The position numbers were made by a program, and so were the translations under genes. Shown here piece by piece: positions 8,220-16,230 of a stretch of 38,376 nt of DNA. The notes below the pieces were generated by a model. That model saw only the letters and a program-made list of their open reading frames with translations, was not told the DNA's origin and did no database searches. Within the stretch, counting starts at the first letter, position 1. Every line of letters begins with the position of its first letter. The DNA lies in NCBI GenBank assembly GCA_029252105.1, contig JAQXCA010000018.1, positions 1 to 38,376 on the forward strand, in the 5' to 3' direction. Source of the DNA: Flavobacteriaceae bacterium. Its GTDB lineage: Bacteria > Bacteroidota > Bacteroidia > Flavobacteriales > Flavobacteriaceae.

Positions 8220-9704
8220 TTAATTAGAAATAATTAACATCATTCCGGGTTTCAAATGACTGTCCCAAATATCGTTCCAATCTTTTAAATTTTGAAGCGA
8301 AATACCTGTTAATTTATTTGAGATGCTCCATAGCGAGTCTCCGGGCTTTACTAAATAGGTGGATTTATTAGTCGTGTTTTTTGAACGTTTTGCAGACGGT
8401 CTTGGTTTGCTAGGGGTGTACGCGGTCGGGTTTCGAGAATAGATTGTGAGTCGTTGTCCTATTTTTAAGTCGTTTGTTCTGAGTCCATTCCATTGCTTAA
8501 TTTGACTTACTCTAACTCGAAAATTTCGAGCGATCTTACCTAAGTAGTCTCCTGATTTAACGCTATACCTAATTTTAGAATCGATTTCGAAAAACTGTGG
8601 TAATGGTTTTTCACGTGCTTCAAACTCCGCTTTTGCGGTGGCATAAATTTGTGTTTCATTTTGAATAAAATCACCAACTTTAGCGAGTGGAAGCCTAAGG
8701 GCATACGATTTGTGAGTTAAAACAGGAATAATGTCTAACTTATAAGAAGGGTTAAGATATTGAAGAACTTCAATTTTAGTGTCTGTAAGCTCTGCAACCT
8801 GATCTAAGGCAATCATTTGCTTCACATGAACCGTATCGGTAGCAATCATTGCTGGTTGATTCTGTTCTACTTGGAATCCGTGAGCGTCGGCATACTCAAA
8901 CAAATATAGCGTTGCTAAAAAAGCTGGAAGATAGCCTGCTGTTTCGCGTGGTAAAAACGGGCGTATATTCCAATAATTTTGATAACCTCCCGATCTTCTG
9001 ATCGCTTTTGTCACATTTCCAGGACCCGAATTATAGGCTGCAAGCGCAAGATCCCAGTCGCCAAATATCTTGTACAACGCTGCTAAATATTCAGCGGCCG
9101 CATTAGTCGACCGTAAAGGATCACAGCGTTCATCAACATAACTACTTACTTCAAGGCCATATTGCTTGCCTGTAGCAAACATAAATTGCCATAGACCTGT
9201 TGCGCCCACACGTGATTTAGCGCGTGGCTTTAAAGCGGATTCAACAACTGCCAAATATTTAAGTTCTAACGGTAAGTTGTGTTTATCTAAAACCGCCTCA
9301 AACATTGGGAAATAATAGTGACTTCGGCTCAAAAGCGTTTCCGTCGATTGCTTTCTGTTTTTCAAATAGCCTTTAATTACACTTTCTAAGGAGGGGTTGT
9401 AACCGATATTAAAGGGCGTTTTGGCGTCAAGTAGAGCAAGTCGTTTTTTGAGGGTGTCTGTTGGTAATTCTGGATAATAAACTGCTTCGTATGTCTGGCT
9501 GGAAACAGCATTCGTTAGGGTATCATATAGCGTGTTGCTATACAATTCACTACGCCAACGTTCTTCAAGCTTTTCAACTTTGAGAATACGCAGCTGAACA
9601 GAATCAATTGCGGGCGGAGTTTCAACAGTCAAACTGTCAGCGTTTTGAGCTTGTAATAGCCCAAAATTTAATACCCCTAAAAATAAAAACAGTCTACATT
9701 TCAT
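8220..9704 (-). CDS. Membrane-bound lytic murein transglycosylase with two LysM domains (MltD-like)
   Basis: Cleaves the glycan strand of peptidoglycan non-hydrolytically in the periplasm. The 494-residue protein has a signal peptide (cut near residue 20), an SLT/goose-lysozyme-like catalytic domain at about 125-270 with the catalytic glutamate E155 in VVESALKP, the following GATGLWQFM motif and AAYNSGPGN, then a linker and two LysM peptidoglycan-binding domains at about 379-423 and 449-493. This is the usual MltD-like arrangement of Bacteroidota. It lies 50 bases downstream of pgk and just upstream of the DUF4837 lipoprotein gene, so it may belong to a pgk-led transcript. Confidence 0.93.
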   Translation of the reverse strand: MKCRLFLFLGVLNFGLLQAQNADSLTVETPPAIDSVQLRILKVEKLEERWRSELYSNTLYDTLTNAVSSQTYEAVYYPELPTDTLKKRLALLDAKTPFNIGYNPSLESVIKGYLKNRKQSTETLLSRSHYYFPMFEAVLDKHNLPLELKYLAVVESALKPRAKSRVGATGLWQFMFATGKQYGLEVSSYVDERCDPLRSTNAAAEYLAALYKIFGDWDLALAAYNSGPGNVTKAIRRSGGYQNYWNIRPFLPRETAGYLPAFLATLYLFEYADAHGFQVEQNQPAMIATDTVHVKQMIALDQVAELTDTKIEVLQYLNPSYKLDIIPVLTHKSYALRLPLAKVGDFIQNETQIYATAKAEFEAREKPLPQFFEIDSKIRYSVKSGDYLGKIARNFRVRVSQIKQWNGLRTNDLKIGQRLTIYSRNPTAYTPSKPRPSAKRSKNTTNKSTYLVKPGDSLWSISNKLTGISLQNLKDWNDIWDSHLKPGMMLIISN

Positions 9705-9754
9705 CTTACAAAATATCTATTCGTTGTGAACGCTACTTTAATCAAACGAACCCC

Positions 9755-10942
9755 TTATTCAGAAATTGCAGCAATACCAGGAAGGGTTTTTCCTTCTAAA
9801 CTTTCAAGCATTGCGCCGCCTCCAGTACTGACATAGCTTACCTTATTTTCGAAACCAAACTGTTTTACAGCGGCTACAGAATCACCACCACCAACTAGAG
9901 AGAATGCGCCGTTTTTAGTTGCTTCTGCAATGGAATCACCTAATGCAATCGTTCCTGTAGAAAATGATTCCATCTCAAAAACTCCTAAAGGTCCATTCCA
10001 TAAAATAGTTTTACATTGCTGTACAACCTCATGAAATAGCGCTTTCGATTTTGGACCACAATCTAAACCTTGCCAGTTTTCTGGAATCGCTCGCACATCA
10101 ACAACTTGTGTGTTGGCGTCATTACTAAAGTCATCAGCAGCCAATACATCAACAGGGATGTGGACTTGGACGTTTTTGGCTTTTGCGCGTTCAAGAATTT
10201 GAAGGGCTAACTCCATTTTATCATCTTCACAAATAGAGTCTCCAACATGGCCGCCTTGTGCTTTTACAAACGTAAAAGTCATGCCTCCGCCAATAATTAA
10301 ATGGTCTACTTTGTCTAAAATATTATCTATAATTGTAATTTTAGAAGATACTTTTGCACCACCTAAAATTGCCAAAACAGGCTTTTCCCCCGTTTTCATG
10401 ACCTTATCAATGCTTTCAATTTCCTGAGCAAGTAAGCTTCCAAAAGATTTGTTTTCTGGAAAAAATTGCGCAATAATAGTGGTAGAGGCGTGGGCTCTAT
10501 GCGCTGTTCCGAAAGCATCATTAATATAAAAGTCTCCTAATTTAGAAAGTGACTCTGCGAAATTAAGATCTCCTTTTGTTTCTTCAGAATGGTAACGCAA
10601 ATTTTCTAATAAGAGAACTTCACCAGGCTTTAGATTTGCAGAAGCATTTTGAGCTTCTTCTCCAATACAGTTACTTGAAAAAATAACATTAACACCCAGA
10701 ACTGTTTCAAGAGTACTTACAATATGACGTAATGAAAACGCTGGCTCTTGAGCTTTTGGTCGTCCCAAGTGAGACATCAAAATACAGCTTCCACCATCTT
10801 CCAAAACCTTTAGAATCGTTGGTTTTGCAGACACTATTCTTGTAGCATCCGCGACTTCAAATTGCTCATTTAGTGGCACATTAAAATCGACGCGTATTAA
10901 TGCTTTAGTGTTTTTAAAATTTACGTTCTGTATTGTTTTCAT
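9755..10942 (-). CDS. pgk: Phosphoglycerate kinase
   Basis: Glycolytic enzyme in the cytoplasm that transfers phosphate from 1,3-bisphosphoglycerate to ADP. Clear family motifs: RVDFNVPL near the N terminus, SHLGRPK, ENLRYH, then GGAKVSSKI, GGGMTFTF, WNGPLGVFE and the C-terminal GGGDSVAAV / STGGGAMLE. The start is placed at the ATG at 10940-10942 (MKTIQNVNFK), giving 395 residues, the normal family length. An in-frame start at 10978 would add 12 residues without similarity and would run through a well-formed promoter, so it is rejected. Confidence 0.97.
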   Translation of the reverse strand: MKTIQNVNFKNTKALIRVDFNVPLNEQFEVADATRIVSAKPTILKVLEDGGSCILMSHLGRPKAQEPAFSLRHIVSTLETVLGVNVIFSSNCIGEEAQNASANLKPGEVLLLENLRYHSEETKGDLNFAESLSKLGDFYINDAFGTAHRAHASTTIIAQFFPENKSFGSLLAQEIESIDKVMKTGEKPVLAILGGAKVSSKITIIDNILDKVDHLIIGGGMTFTFVKAQGGHVGDSICEDDKMELALQILERAKAKNVQVHIPVDVLAADDFSNDANTQVVDVRAIPENWQGLDCGPKSKALFHEVVQQCKTILWNGPLGVFEMESFSTGTIALGDSIAEATKNGAFSLVGGGDSVAAVKQFGFENKVSYVSTGGGAMLESLEGKTLPGIAAISE

Positions 10943-10947
10943 TTCTT

Positions 10948-10979
10948 CAAAAATATGGATTAATTTATAAGGACTCAAA
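10948..10979 (-). promoter_or_regulatory. Bacteroidota-type promoter of pgk
   Basis: On the minus strand TTTG (10979-10976) and TATTTTTG (10955-10948) are separated by exactly 20 bases, matching the TTTG-N19-21-TANNTTTG promoter of the phylum. The -7 element ends only 5 bases before the pgk ATG, so the transcript would have almost no leader. Confidence 0.55.
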
Positions 10980-11128
10980 GGTAAGTATTTCTTTTAGCCT
11001 ATGAAATGTACGTTTAAGAAAGTTATAGAAAAGCCGTGAAAAAAATTATATTCTTAATTTGTAATCTTTAAGATTGAGAGTGTCTAAATTTCAGTATAAG
11101 ATTCAATTAAATCTGCTATCTTTGTTTT

Positions 11129-12256
11129 ATGACTTTTGAGACTATTATAGGCCAATCTTTTTTAACAACACACTTGAAGCAAGGGATTGATTCTGGTCGT
11201 ATTCCACATGCACAGCTTTATGTTGGTAAACAAGGGGTCGGTGCACTTCCAATGGCCATTGCCTATGCCGATTATTTAATGACGCATCAAGAAAGTGGGG
11301 TGGGCAATATGAATCCACTAACTCATCCCAATATTCATTTTGTATACCCTGTGACTACAAGCGACAAAGTCAAGTCTAAACCAATCTCAACGAATTATCT
11401 TTCCGAATGGCGTTCTTTTATTGAAACGAACCCTTATGGATCTATTAATGATTGGTATGATGTCGTTGGAGTAGGAAATAAGCAAGGCGCTATTGGGGTC
11501 GAAGAAGCGAATGATATTGTTTCCAAAATGTCCTTGAAAGCTTTTAATGGCGGCTATAAAGTAATGATTGTTTGGATGGCAGAAAAAATGAATACAGGGT
11601 GTGCGAATAAGCTCCTTAAATTAATTGAGGAACCTGCGGACAAAACAATTATCATTCTAGTAACGGAAGACGAAGAACAACTTATCAACACAATACGATC
11701 GCGCTGTCAAACAGTACATTTGAATTTGCTTTCTGAGGATACTATCAAGGAAACACTAATCTCTACGCACAATACAGAAGCTGGATTAGCGCAAAACATT
11801 GCCCACCAATCAGAGGGAAGCTACCGACGCGCACTCGATTTACTGCGTCAGGAGCCTGAAGATCTTCAGTTTGAGGCGTGGTTTATAGCGTGGGTTCGAA
11901 CAGCGTTTCAAGCCAAAACCAACAAACAATCTATTAATAATTTAATGGCTTGGAGTGACGAAATCTCTAAAGCTGGGCGTGAGATCCAAAAGCAATTCTT
12001 GGATTACAGCTTGCGCTTTTTTAGACAAGCACTACTGTATAATTATGGGGCTAAAAGCTTGGTTTTTATGGTTTTAAGTGACAAGTCGTTTAAGTTTGAA
12101 AATTTTGCGCCATTTATAGATGCTTCGAATATTGCTGAGATATCTAAAGAAATTGAATTGGCAAACTACCACATCGAACGCAATGCTAATGCGAAGATTG
12201 TTTTGACTGATTTATCAATCAAATTAACGCGGTTATTACATTTGAAAAAAGCTTAG
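11129..12256 (+). CDS. holB: DNA polymerase III subunit delta' (HolB-like clamp-loader subunit)
   Basis: A 375-residue AAA+-type protein of the replicative clamp loader. The N terminus reads IIGQSFLTTHLKQGIDSGRIPHAQLYVG, with the RIPHAQL motif typical of delta'. The Walker A position is degenerate (GKQGVGALP, no GKT/S), as known for delta', which does not hydrolyse ATP. Later motifs are KLLKLIEEP (sensor/arginine-finger region) and IRSRCQ. Canonical zinc-binding cysteines are missing, as is common in Bacteroidota. The first ATG gives the conserved N terminus. TATCTTTG at 11118-11125 resembles a -7 element but lies only 3 bases before the ATG. The gene is a lone plus-strand gene with a 4-base convergent overlap with the OmpH gene. 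Confidence 0.88.
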   Translation: MTFETIIGQSFLTTHLKQGIDSGRIPHAQLYVGKQGVGALPMAIAYADYLMTHQESGVGNMNPLTHPNIHFVYPVTTSDKVKSKPISTNYLSEWRSFIETNPYGSINDWYDVVGVGNKQGAIGVEEANDIVSKMSLKAFNGGYKVMIVWMAEKMNTGCANKLLKLIEEPADKTIIILVTEDEEQLINTIRSRCQTVHLNLLSEDTIKETLISTHNTEAGLAQNIAHQSEGSYRRALDLLRQEPEDLQFEAWFIAWVRTAFQAKTNKQSINNLMAWSDEISKAGREIQKQFLDYSLRFFRQALLYNYGAKSLVFMVLSDKSFKFENFAPFIDASNIAEISKEIELANYHIERNANAKIVLTDLSIKLTRLLHLKKA

Positions 12257-12765
12257 TTTTTAACGTAACCGTCGTTGAGAGCTTTTAAAATCTCTTGTGT
12301 TAAATCTGAGGACTCTTCACCATACAGAACACTTCCTGCTTCATTACTCCCTAAAATGTAGTTATAGTTATTTGATTTTCCGTAAGCTCTAACAAAGTTT
12401 TTGACCGTTTTAATTAGAGAGTCATTAAGTGTTTGGCTTTCTTGTGCAATTTGTTGTTGTTCAAACTGAACACGTTGAGACAATACTTGTTCTTTTTGCT
12501 GAAGCTCTTGTGATAATTTCTGGACATCTGCTTGTGACATTTTTCGTGCTCGTAACTCCGCTTCTTTTATTTCTAATTCAAAGGCTGAGCGCAAACTATC
12601 GGTGCGAGATTTGAAAGCATCAATTTTTATTTGAAGGTTTGCTTCAATATCAACACGTTCTTGGTATTCATTAATAAGAACCCCATTATCCACAAAACCA
12701 ATTTTTTGCTGTTGGCAAGCGGTGAAACTTAGTATCGTTAAAAATGCAATCGCTAATTTTTTCAT
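12253..12765 (-). CDS. OmpH/Skp-like periplasmic chaperone, predicted lipoprotein
   Basis: A 170-residue protein with an N-terminal export signal and cysteine at residue 17 (LSFTAC), so a likely lipoprotein. The mature part begins KIGFVDNGVLINEYQE, the strand conserved in OmpH/Skp, followed by a long charged coiled coil (about 40-130) and a C-terminal segment around YILGSNEAGSVLYG. OmpH/Skp proteins hold unfolded outer-membrane proteins in the periplasm. I chose the ATG at 12763-12765 (MKKLAIAF) because it starts the signal sequence; an upstream start at 12792 adds nine residues without meaning. The promoter-like CAAAAGTA (minus strand TACTTTTG) at 12790-12797 supports the shorter start. The 3' end overlaps holB by 4 bases, tail to tail. 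Confidence 0.88.
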   Translation of the reverse strand: MKKLAIAFLTILSFTACQQQKIGFVDNGVLINEYQERVDIEANLQIKIDAFKSRTDSLRSAFELEIKEAELRARKMSQADVQKLSQELQQKEQVLSQRVQFEQQQIAQESQTLNDSLIKTVKNFVRAYGKSNNYNYILGSNEAGSVLYGEESSDLTQEILKALNDGYVKN

Positions 12766-12991
12766 GTCGGAGTAATTTGTTTGTGAATACAAAAGTAAAT
12801 AAAGTAATCATAATATTGTAAAAATAATTGCTGGAGTTGCATTATAAGCAAAACTTATCGGCCTGTTAGGTTGTGATTGTAAAAAACTATTTAATTTGAC
12901 CCACACAAACCGCGCTTAATTTAAACACTATAAAAACTTAAGGTCTATATAAGGAGCCAGTCGAAAAAGACGCCTAAACAAGCTTAAAATA

Positions 12992-13846
12992 CTAATTAGT
13001 ATTTTTTAAAACATATATAAGCGAGGAATATTCGCCAGAAGTTGCTGCTTTAAGATTCGACAACAATCCAATCCAAAAACTGCCTAAAACACGATGGGAC
13101 CCTGTTTTTAGCTTATTTGAAAGCAAACTCACATAATAGGCGTCCAATGGCAAAGGGTGTGTGGACTCTAATCGCATTTGAACAGTTGAAAACAACTTAG
13201 GAATCGAACGCTGTGAAAAATGCCAAAGGTGTCTTGGTGCATCATACGCCGCCCAATGCTCTTTAAAATAAAAGGCATCAAAACTTTTAAAATTTGGGAC
13301 AGCCACAACAATGCGGCCGTTTGGTTTTAGTAGTTTGTGAAATAATTTAATATCATCTTCTAAATTAGGAAGATGCTCAAGCACATGCCAAAGCGTAATC
13401 ACATCAAAAGATTTTGACTGAAGTTGACGTAAGGTTTCTGTATCAAAAACAGAATTCTCTGCTTTGATGTTTGCTAGATTCCTGGCAGATGCGTTGGGCT
13501 CAACTCCTGTAACGATCCAACCATTATTTTTAGCAGCTCTTAAAAAATACCCGGTACCTGCTCCAACATCCAATAAGGCTGCATGCTTGGATTGAAATGG
13601 TTTTAAAAGGCGCAGCTTTCGTCGAGTGGAAACATGCCTAGCTGCGTGGTATAAGAAATCGAAAAGGGAGCGTCGTTGGTTGGTATGAGAAATATAATTT
13701 GTAGTAGGGTAGTAGCTTGAAAGTTCAGTGTCTGAAGGCTTAGGATGTGTATACAACAACTCCCTGGACGCATCATAAATGAGCTCAAAAGAATCCCCGC
13801 TAACGGAATGGTCTTTAACTTTTATGCTGGGATTGTGTGTCTTCAT
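12992..13846 (-). CDS. Class I SAM-dependent methyltransferase (Methyltransf_23-like)
   Basis: A 284-residue predicted methyltransferase; the substrate cannot be read from the sequence. Residues 35-60 hold an LYTHPKPSDTELSSYY segment often seen ahead of this domain. Motif I is LLDVGAGTGYFLRAA at about 91-105, then GVEPN (acidic end of strand 2), DVITLWHVLEHLP (motif II region) and LKPNGRIVVAVPN. I place the start at the ATG at 13844-13846 (MKTHNPS). A longer reading frame from a TTG at 13867 adds seven residues (MFHVEHD), but these are simply the translation of the parS-like palindrome at 13851-13866. The gene follows mnmG by 31 bases and probably shares its transcript. Confidence 0.85.
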   Translation of the reverse strand: MKTHNPSIKVKDHSVSGDSFELIYDASRELLYTHPKPSDTELSSYYPTTNYISHTNQRRSLFDFLYHAARHVSTRRKLRLLKPFQSKHAALLDVGAGTGYFLRAAKNNGWIVTGVEPNASARNLANIKAENSVFDTETLRQLQSKSFDVITLWHVLEHLPNLEDDIKLFHKLLKPNGRIVVAVPNFKSFDAFYFKEHWAAYDAPRHLWHFSQRSIPKLFSTVQMRLESTHPLPLDAYYVSLLSNKLKTGSHRVLGSFWIGLLSNLKAATSGEYSSLIYVLKNTN

Positions 13847-13850
13847 ATCG

Positions 13851-13866
13851 TGTTCCACGTGGAACA
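13851..13866. promoter_or_regulatory. parS: parS-like ParB binding site (perfect 16-bp palindrome) before the methyltransferase gene
   Basis: TGTTCCACGTGGAACA is a perfect palindrome. It differs from the widely known parS core TGTTTCACGTGAAACA by one symmetric base-pair change (positions 5 and 12). It lies between the mnmG stop and the methyltransferase ATG, ending 4 bases before that ATG. A second identical copy sits at 15765-15780. ParB loads on such sites to organise and segregate the origin region. parA/parB are not in the window, so the call rests on sequence and on the identical second copy. Confidence 0.75.
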
Positions 13867-13877
13867 ATTACAATTAA

Positions 13878-15749
13878 TTATCGCCCCATATAGACTAAAA
13901 GTACAGAAATGTCATTTGGAGATACACCGCTAATACGCGACGCTTGAGCAACTGTTGTAGGTTGAACTTTTTTTAATTTTTCTCTAGCCTCATAGCTCAT
14001 AGACTTGATTTGCGAAAAGTCAAAATTTGATGGGATTTTTACATACTCTAAACGCGTTAGTTTATCTGCATTATTTTTTTCCTTAGTTATGTATCCCGAA
14101 TATTTCACCTGAATCTCTGCTTGTTCAATAACCTCGCTATCTAAATTATTGGATGTAATATACTTCTCTACAGCTTCAAATTTGCGAACATCTTCAATAC
14201 CAATATTGGGTCTCGAAAAGATTTTAAACATTTTATCTGACTGACGAATAGGGGCAGATTTTTTACTTTCCAACACTGGATTCGCCTCTTCTGGCTTTAC
14301 GCTTTGAGTTCTAAAAAACCCTACAAACGCTTCGGCTTTAGACAACTTTTCTTCCATGCGTTTTAGTCGTTTTTCACTCGCAATACCTAATTCATAGCCT
14401 TTTGGCGTCAATCGAATGTCGGCATTATCTTGACGTAATAAGGTGCGGTACTCAGCCCGAGACGTAAACATACGGTAAGGCTCTTCAGTTCCTTTTGTTA
14501 TGAGGTCATCAATTAATACTCCGATGTATGCCTCGTTTCTTTTAAGAATAAATGACTCCTTTTCTTGGACTTTTAAACTCGCGTTGATTCCTGCCATTAA
14601 CCCTTGAGAAGCGGCTTCTTCGTAGCCTGTTGTCCCATTAATTTGTCCCGCAAAAAACAAGCCTTTTATTAGCTTCGTTTCTAAAGAATGTGTCAATTGC
14701 GTAGGAGGGAAGTAGTCATATTCAATGGCATATCCTGGTCTAAAAAACTTGACATTTTCAAATCCTTTTACAGCGCTTAGTGCTTTGAATTGGACGTCTT
14801 CTGGTAATGATGTTGAAAACCCATTAATATAATACTCTACAGTATTCCACCCTTCGGGTTCAACAAAGATTTGGTGACGATCTTTGTCTGCAAAGCGATT
14901 AATTTTATCTTCTATAGAAGGGCAGTATCGAGGCCCTAAACTCTGGATTCGTCCATTAAACATGGGGGAGCGATCAAAGCCTTCCCTCAACAAGTTATGG
15001 ACCTCCAAACTTGTGTAAGACATATGGCAAGAGCGTTGGTTTGACAACGGTTTTGTGGCGTCTGAATATGAAAATTTTTCTGGAGAAACATCGCCTGGCT
15101 GTTCAATCATTTTAGAAAAATCTAGAGAACGTCCGTCCACTCTTGGAGGTGTACCTGTTTTCATTCGGCCCGACTCGAACCCTAAATCGACTAGTTGTTC
15201 TGTAATTCCAGTTGCTGCTTTTTCTCCAGCGCGTCCTCCTCCAAAATTCTTATTACCAATATGGATTAAACCATTAAGAAATGTGCCATTAGTTAACACC
15301 ACCGATTTAGCTCTGATTTCTAACCCTAAAGATGTTTTCACACCCTTGACCACATCACCTTCAATAACAAGACCCGTAACCATTTCTTGATAAAAATCTA
15401 AATTATCAGTCTGCTCAAGCAGTGTTCTCCAGTCTTCAGCAAAACGCATTCGATCACTCTGTACGCGTGGACTCCACATCGCTGGACCTTTGGACTTGTT
15501 AAGCATTTTAAACTGAATGGCAGAAGTGTCGCTTACAATACCACTATACCCTCCAAGAGCGTCAATTTCACGTACAATCTGTCCCTTAGCAATTCCTCCC
15601 ATAGCAGGATTGCAAGACATTTGTGCTATGTTTTGTAGATTCATTGTGACAAGCAGCGTATGGCTTCCCATATTAGCTGCGGCTGCGGCTGCCTCGCTTC
15701 CTGCGTGACCACCACCAACTACAATAACGTCATAAATTTTATCAAACAT
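13878..15749 (-). CDS. mnmG: tRNA uridine-5-carboxymethylaminomethyl(34) synthesis enzyme MnmG (GidA)
   Basis: FAD-dependent partner of MnmE (not in this window), which modifies the wobble uridine of several tRNAs. The 623-residue length is standard. The FAD-binding loop GGGHAGSEAA is near residues 12-21, followed by the family signatures SCNPAMGGIAKG, GGRAGEKA, KTGTPPR, RPGYAIEYDYFPPTQL, GQINGTTGYEEAA and a C-terminal YxGYI / RISGVSP segment. The ATG at 15747-15749 is the conserved start. parS-like palindromes lie 15 bases upstream of the ATG and just behind the stop. mnmG lies near the origin in many bacteria, which agrees with such sites. Confidence 0.98.
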   Translation of the reverse strand: MFDKIYDVIVVGGGHAGSEAAAAAANMGSHTLLVTMNLQNIAQMSCNPAMGGIAKGQIVREIDALGGYSGIVSDTSAIQFKMLNKSKGPAMWSPRVQSDRMRFAEDWRTLLEQTDNLDFYQEMVTGLVIEGDVVKGVKTSLGLEIRAKSVVLTNGTFLNGLIHIGNKNFGGGRAGEKAATGITEQLVDLGFESGRMKTGTPPRVDGRSLDFSKMIEQPGDVSPEKFSYSDATKPLSNQRSCHMSYTSLEVHNLLREGFDRSPMFNGRIQSLGPRYCPSIEDKINRFADKDRHQIFVEPEGWNTVEYYINGFSTSLPEDVQFKALSAVKGFENVKFFRPGYAIEYDYFPPTQLTHSLETKLIKGLFFAGQINGTTGYEEAASQGLMAGINASLKVQEKESFILKRNEAYIGVLIDDLITKGTEEPYRMFTSRAEYRTLLRQDNADIRLTPKGYELGIASEKRLKRMEEKLSKAEAFVGFFRTQSVKPEEANPVLESKKSAPIRQSDKMFKIFSRPNIGIEDVRKFEAVEKYITSNNLDSEVIEQAEIQVKYSGYITKEKNNADKLTRLEYVKIPSNFDFSQIKSMSYEAREKLKKVQPTTVAQASRISGVSPNDISVLLVYMGR

Positions 15750-15764
15750 GGTTTACTGTATTAA

Positions 15765-15780
15765 TGTTCCACGTGGAACA
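15765..15780. promoter_or_regulatory. parS: parS-like ParB binding site (perfect 16-bp palindrome) before mnmG
   Basis: Second copy of TGTTCCACGTGGAACA, identical to that at 13851-13866 and 1914 bases away. It lies in the gap between ybeY and mnmG, 15 bases before the mnmG ATG. Two exact copies of a 16-bp palindrome so close together are not expected by chance. Confidence 0.78.
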
Positions 15781-15816
15781 AATCGTTTGCAGCTGCAAAT
15801 ATAGGGCTTTAGAAAA

Positions 15817-16230
15817 TTAATAGCCCTGTTGTTGAAGATAGAACTCTTCCTTGGAACGCATCGTTGCTGTTTGGCTAGTAGATTTATCTTTGTATCCACA
15901 GTAATGCAAAACGCCATGTGCCATAACCCTTGAAAGCTCAGCTTCGAAAGTTTGATTGAAGTCGCCGGCGTTTTCACGCACACGTTCAATAGAAATAAAA
16001 ATTTCACCGTGAATCTCTTTGCCTACAGAGTAGTCAAAACTAATAACATCAGTCAGCGTATCATGGTCGAGAAACTCAACATTAAGTTTGTGTAGAAACT
16101 CATCATCACAAAACACAATTGAGACCTCGCCTTCATTGTAAGATTCTTGTGTGATAATTGAACTCAACCAATCAGCAGTCTGTTTAGGTGCTGTAATTTG
16201 AAATGGTATTTCTGAATGGAAACTAATCAT
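15817..16230 (-). CDS. ybeY: Endoribonuclease YbeY (rRNA maturation / ribosome quality control)
   Basis: Zinc-dependent single-strand endoribonuclease of the UPF0054 family, needed for 16S rRNA 3' end maturation in many bacteria. At 137 residues it has the family length. Visible motifs are LTDVISFDY (residues 59-67), GEIFIS, and the metal site HGVLHYCGYKD. In the classical H-x3-H-x5-H motif the first two histidines (H105, H109) are present, while the third position is D115. The gene overlaps the 3' end of the DUF4175 gene by 8 bases and is followed by mnmG, so the three are likely translated from one mRNA. Confidence 0.95.
   Translation of the reverse strand: MISFHSEIPFQITAPKQTADWLSSIITQESYNEGEVSIVFCDDEFLHKLNVEFLDHDTLTDVISFDYSVGKEIHGEIFISIERVRENAGDFNQTFEAELSRVMAHGVLHYCGYKDKSTSQTATMRSKEEFYLQQQGY

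Noticed and set aside
12766-12991. Possible small RNA or tRNA in the gap between the OmpH and methyltransferase genes.
   Set aside because: No cloverleaf or strong hairpin was visible; only a weak promoter-like element for the OmpH gene.
15753-16007. 84-codon minus-strand frame overlapping ybeY.
   Set aside because: Lies in a different frame over ybeY and crosses the parS-like site; no family features.
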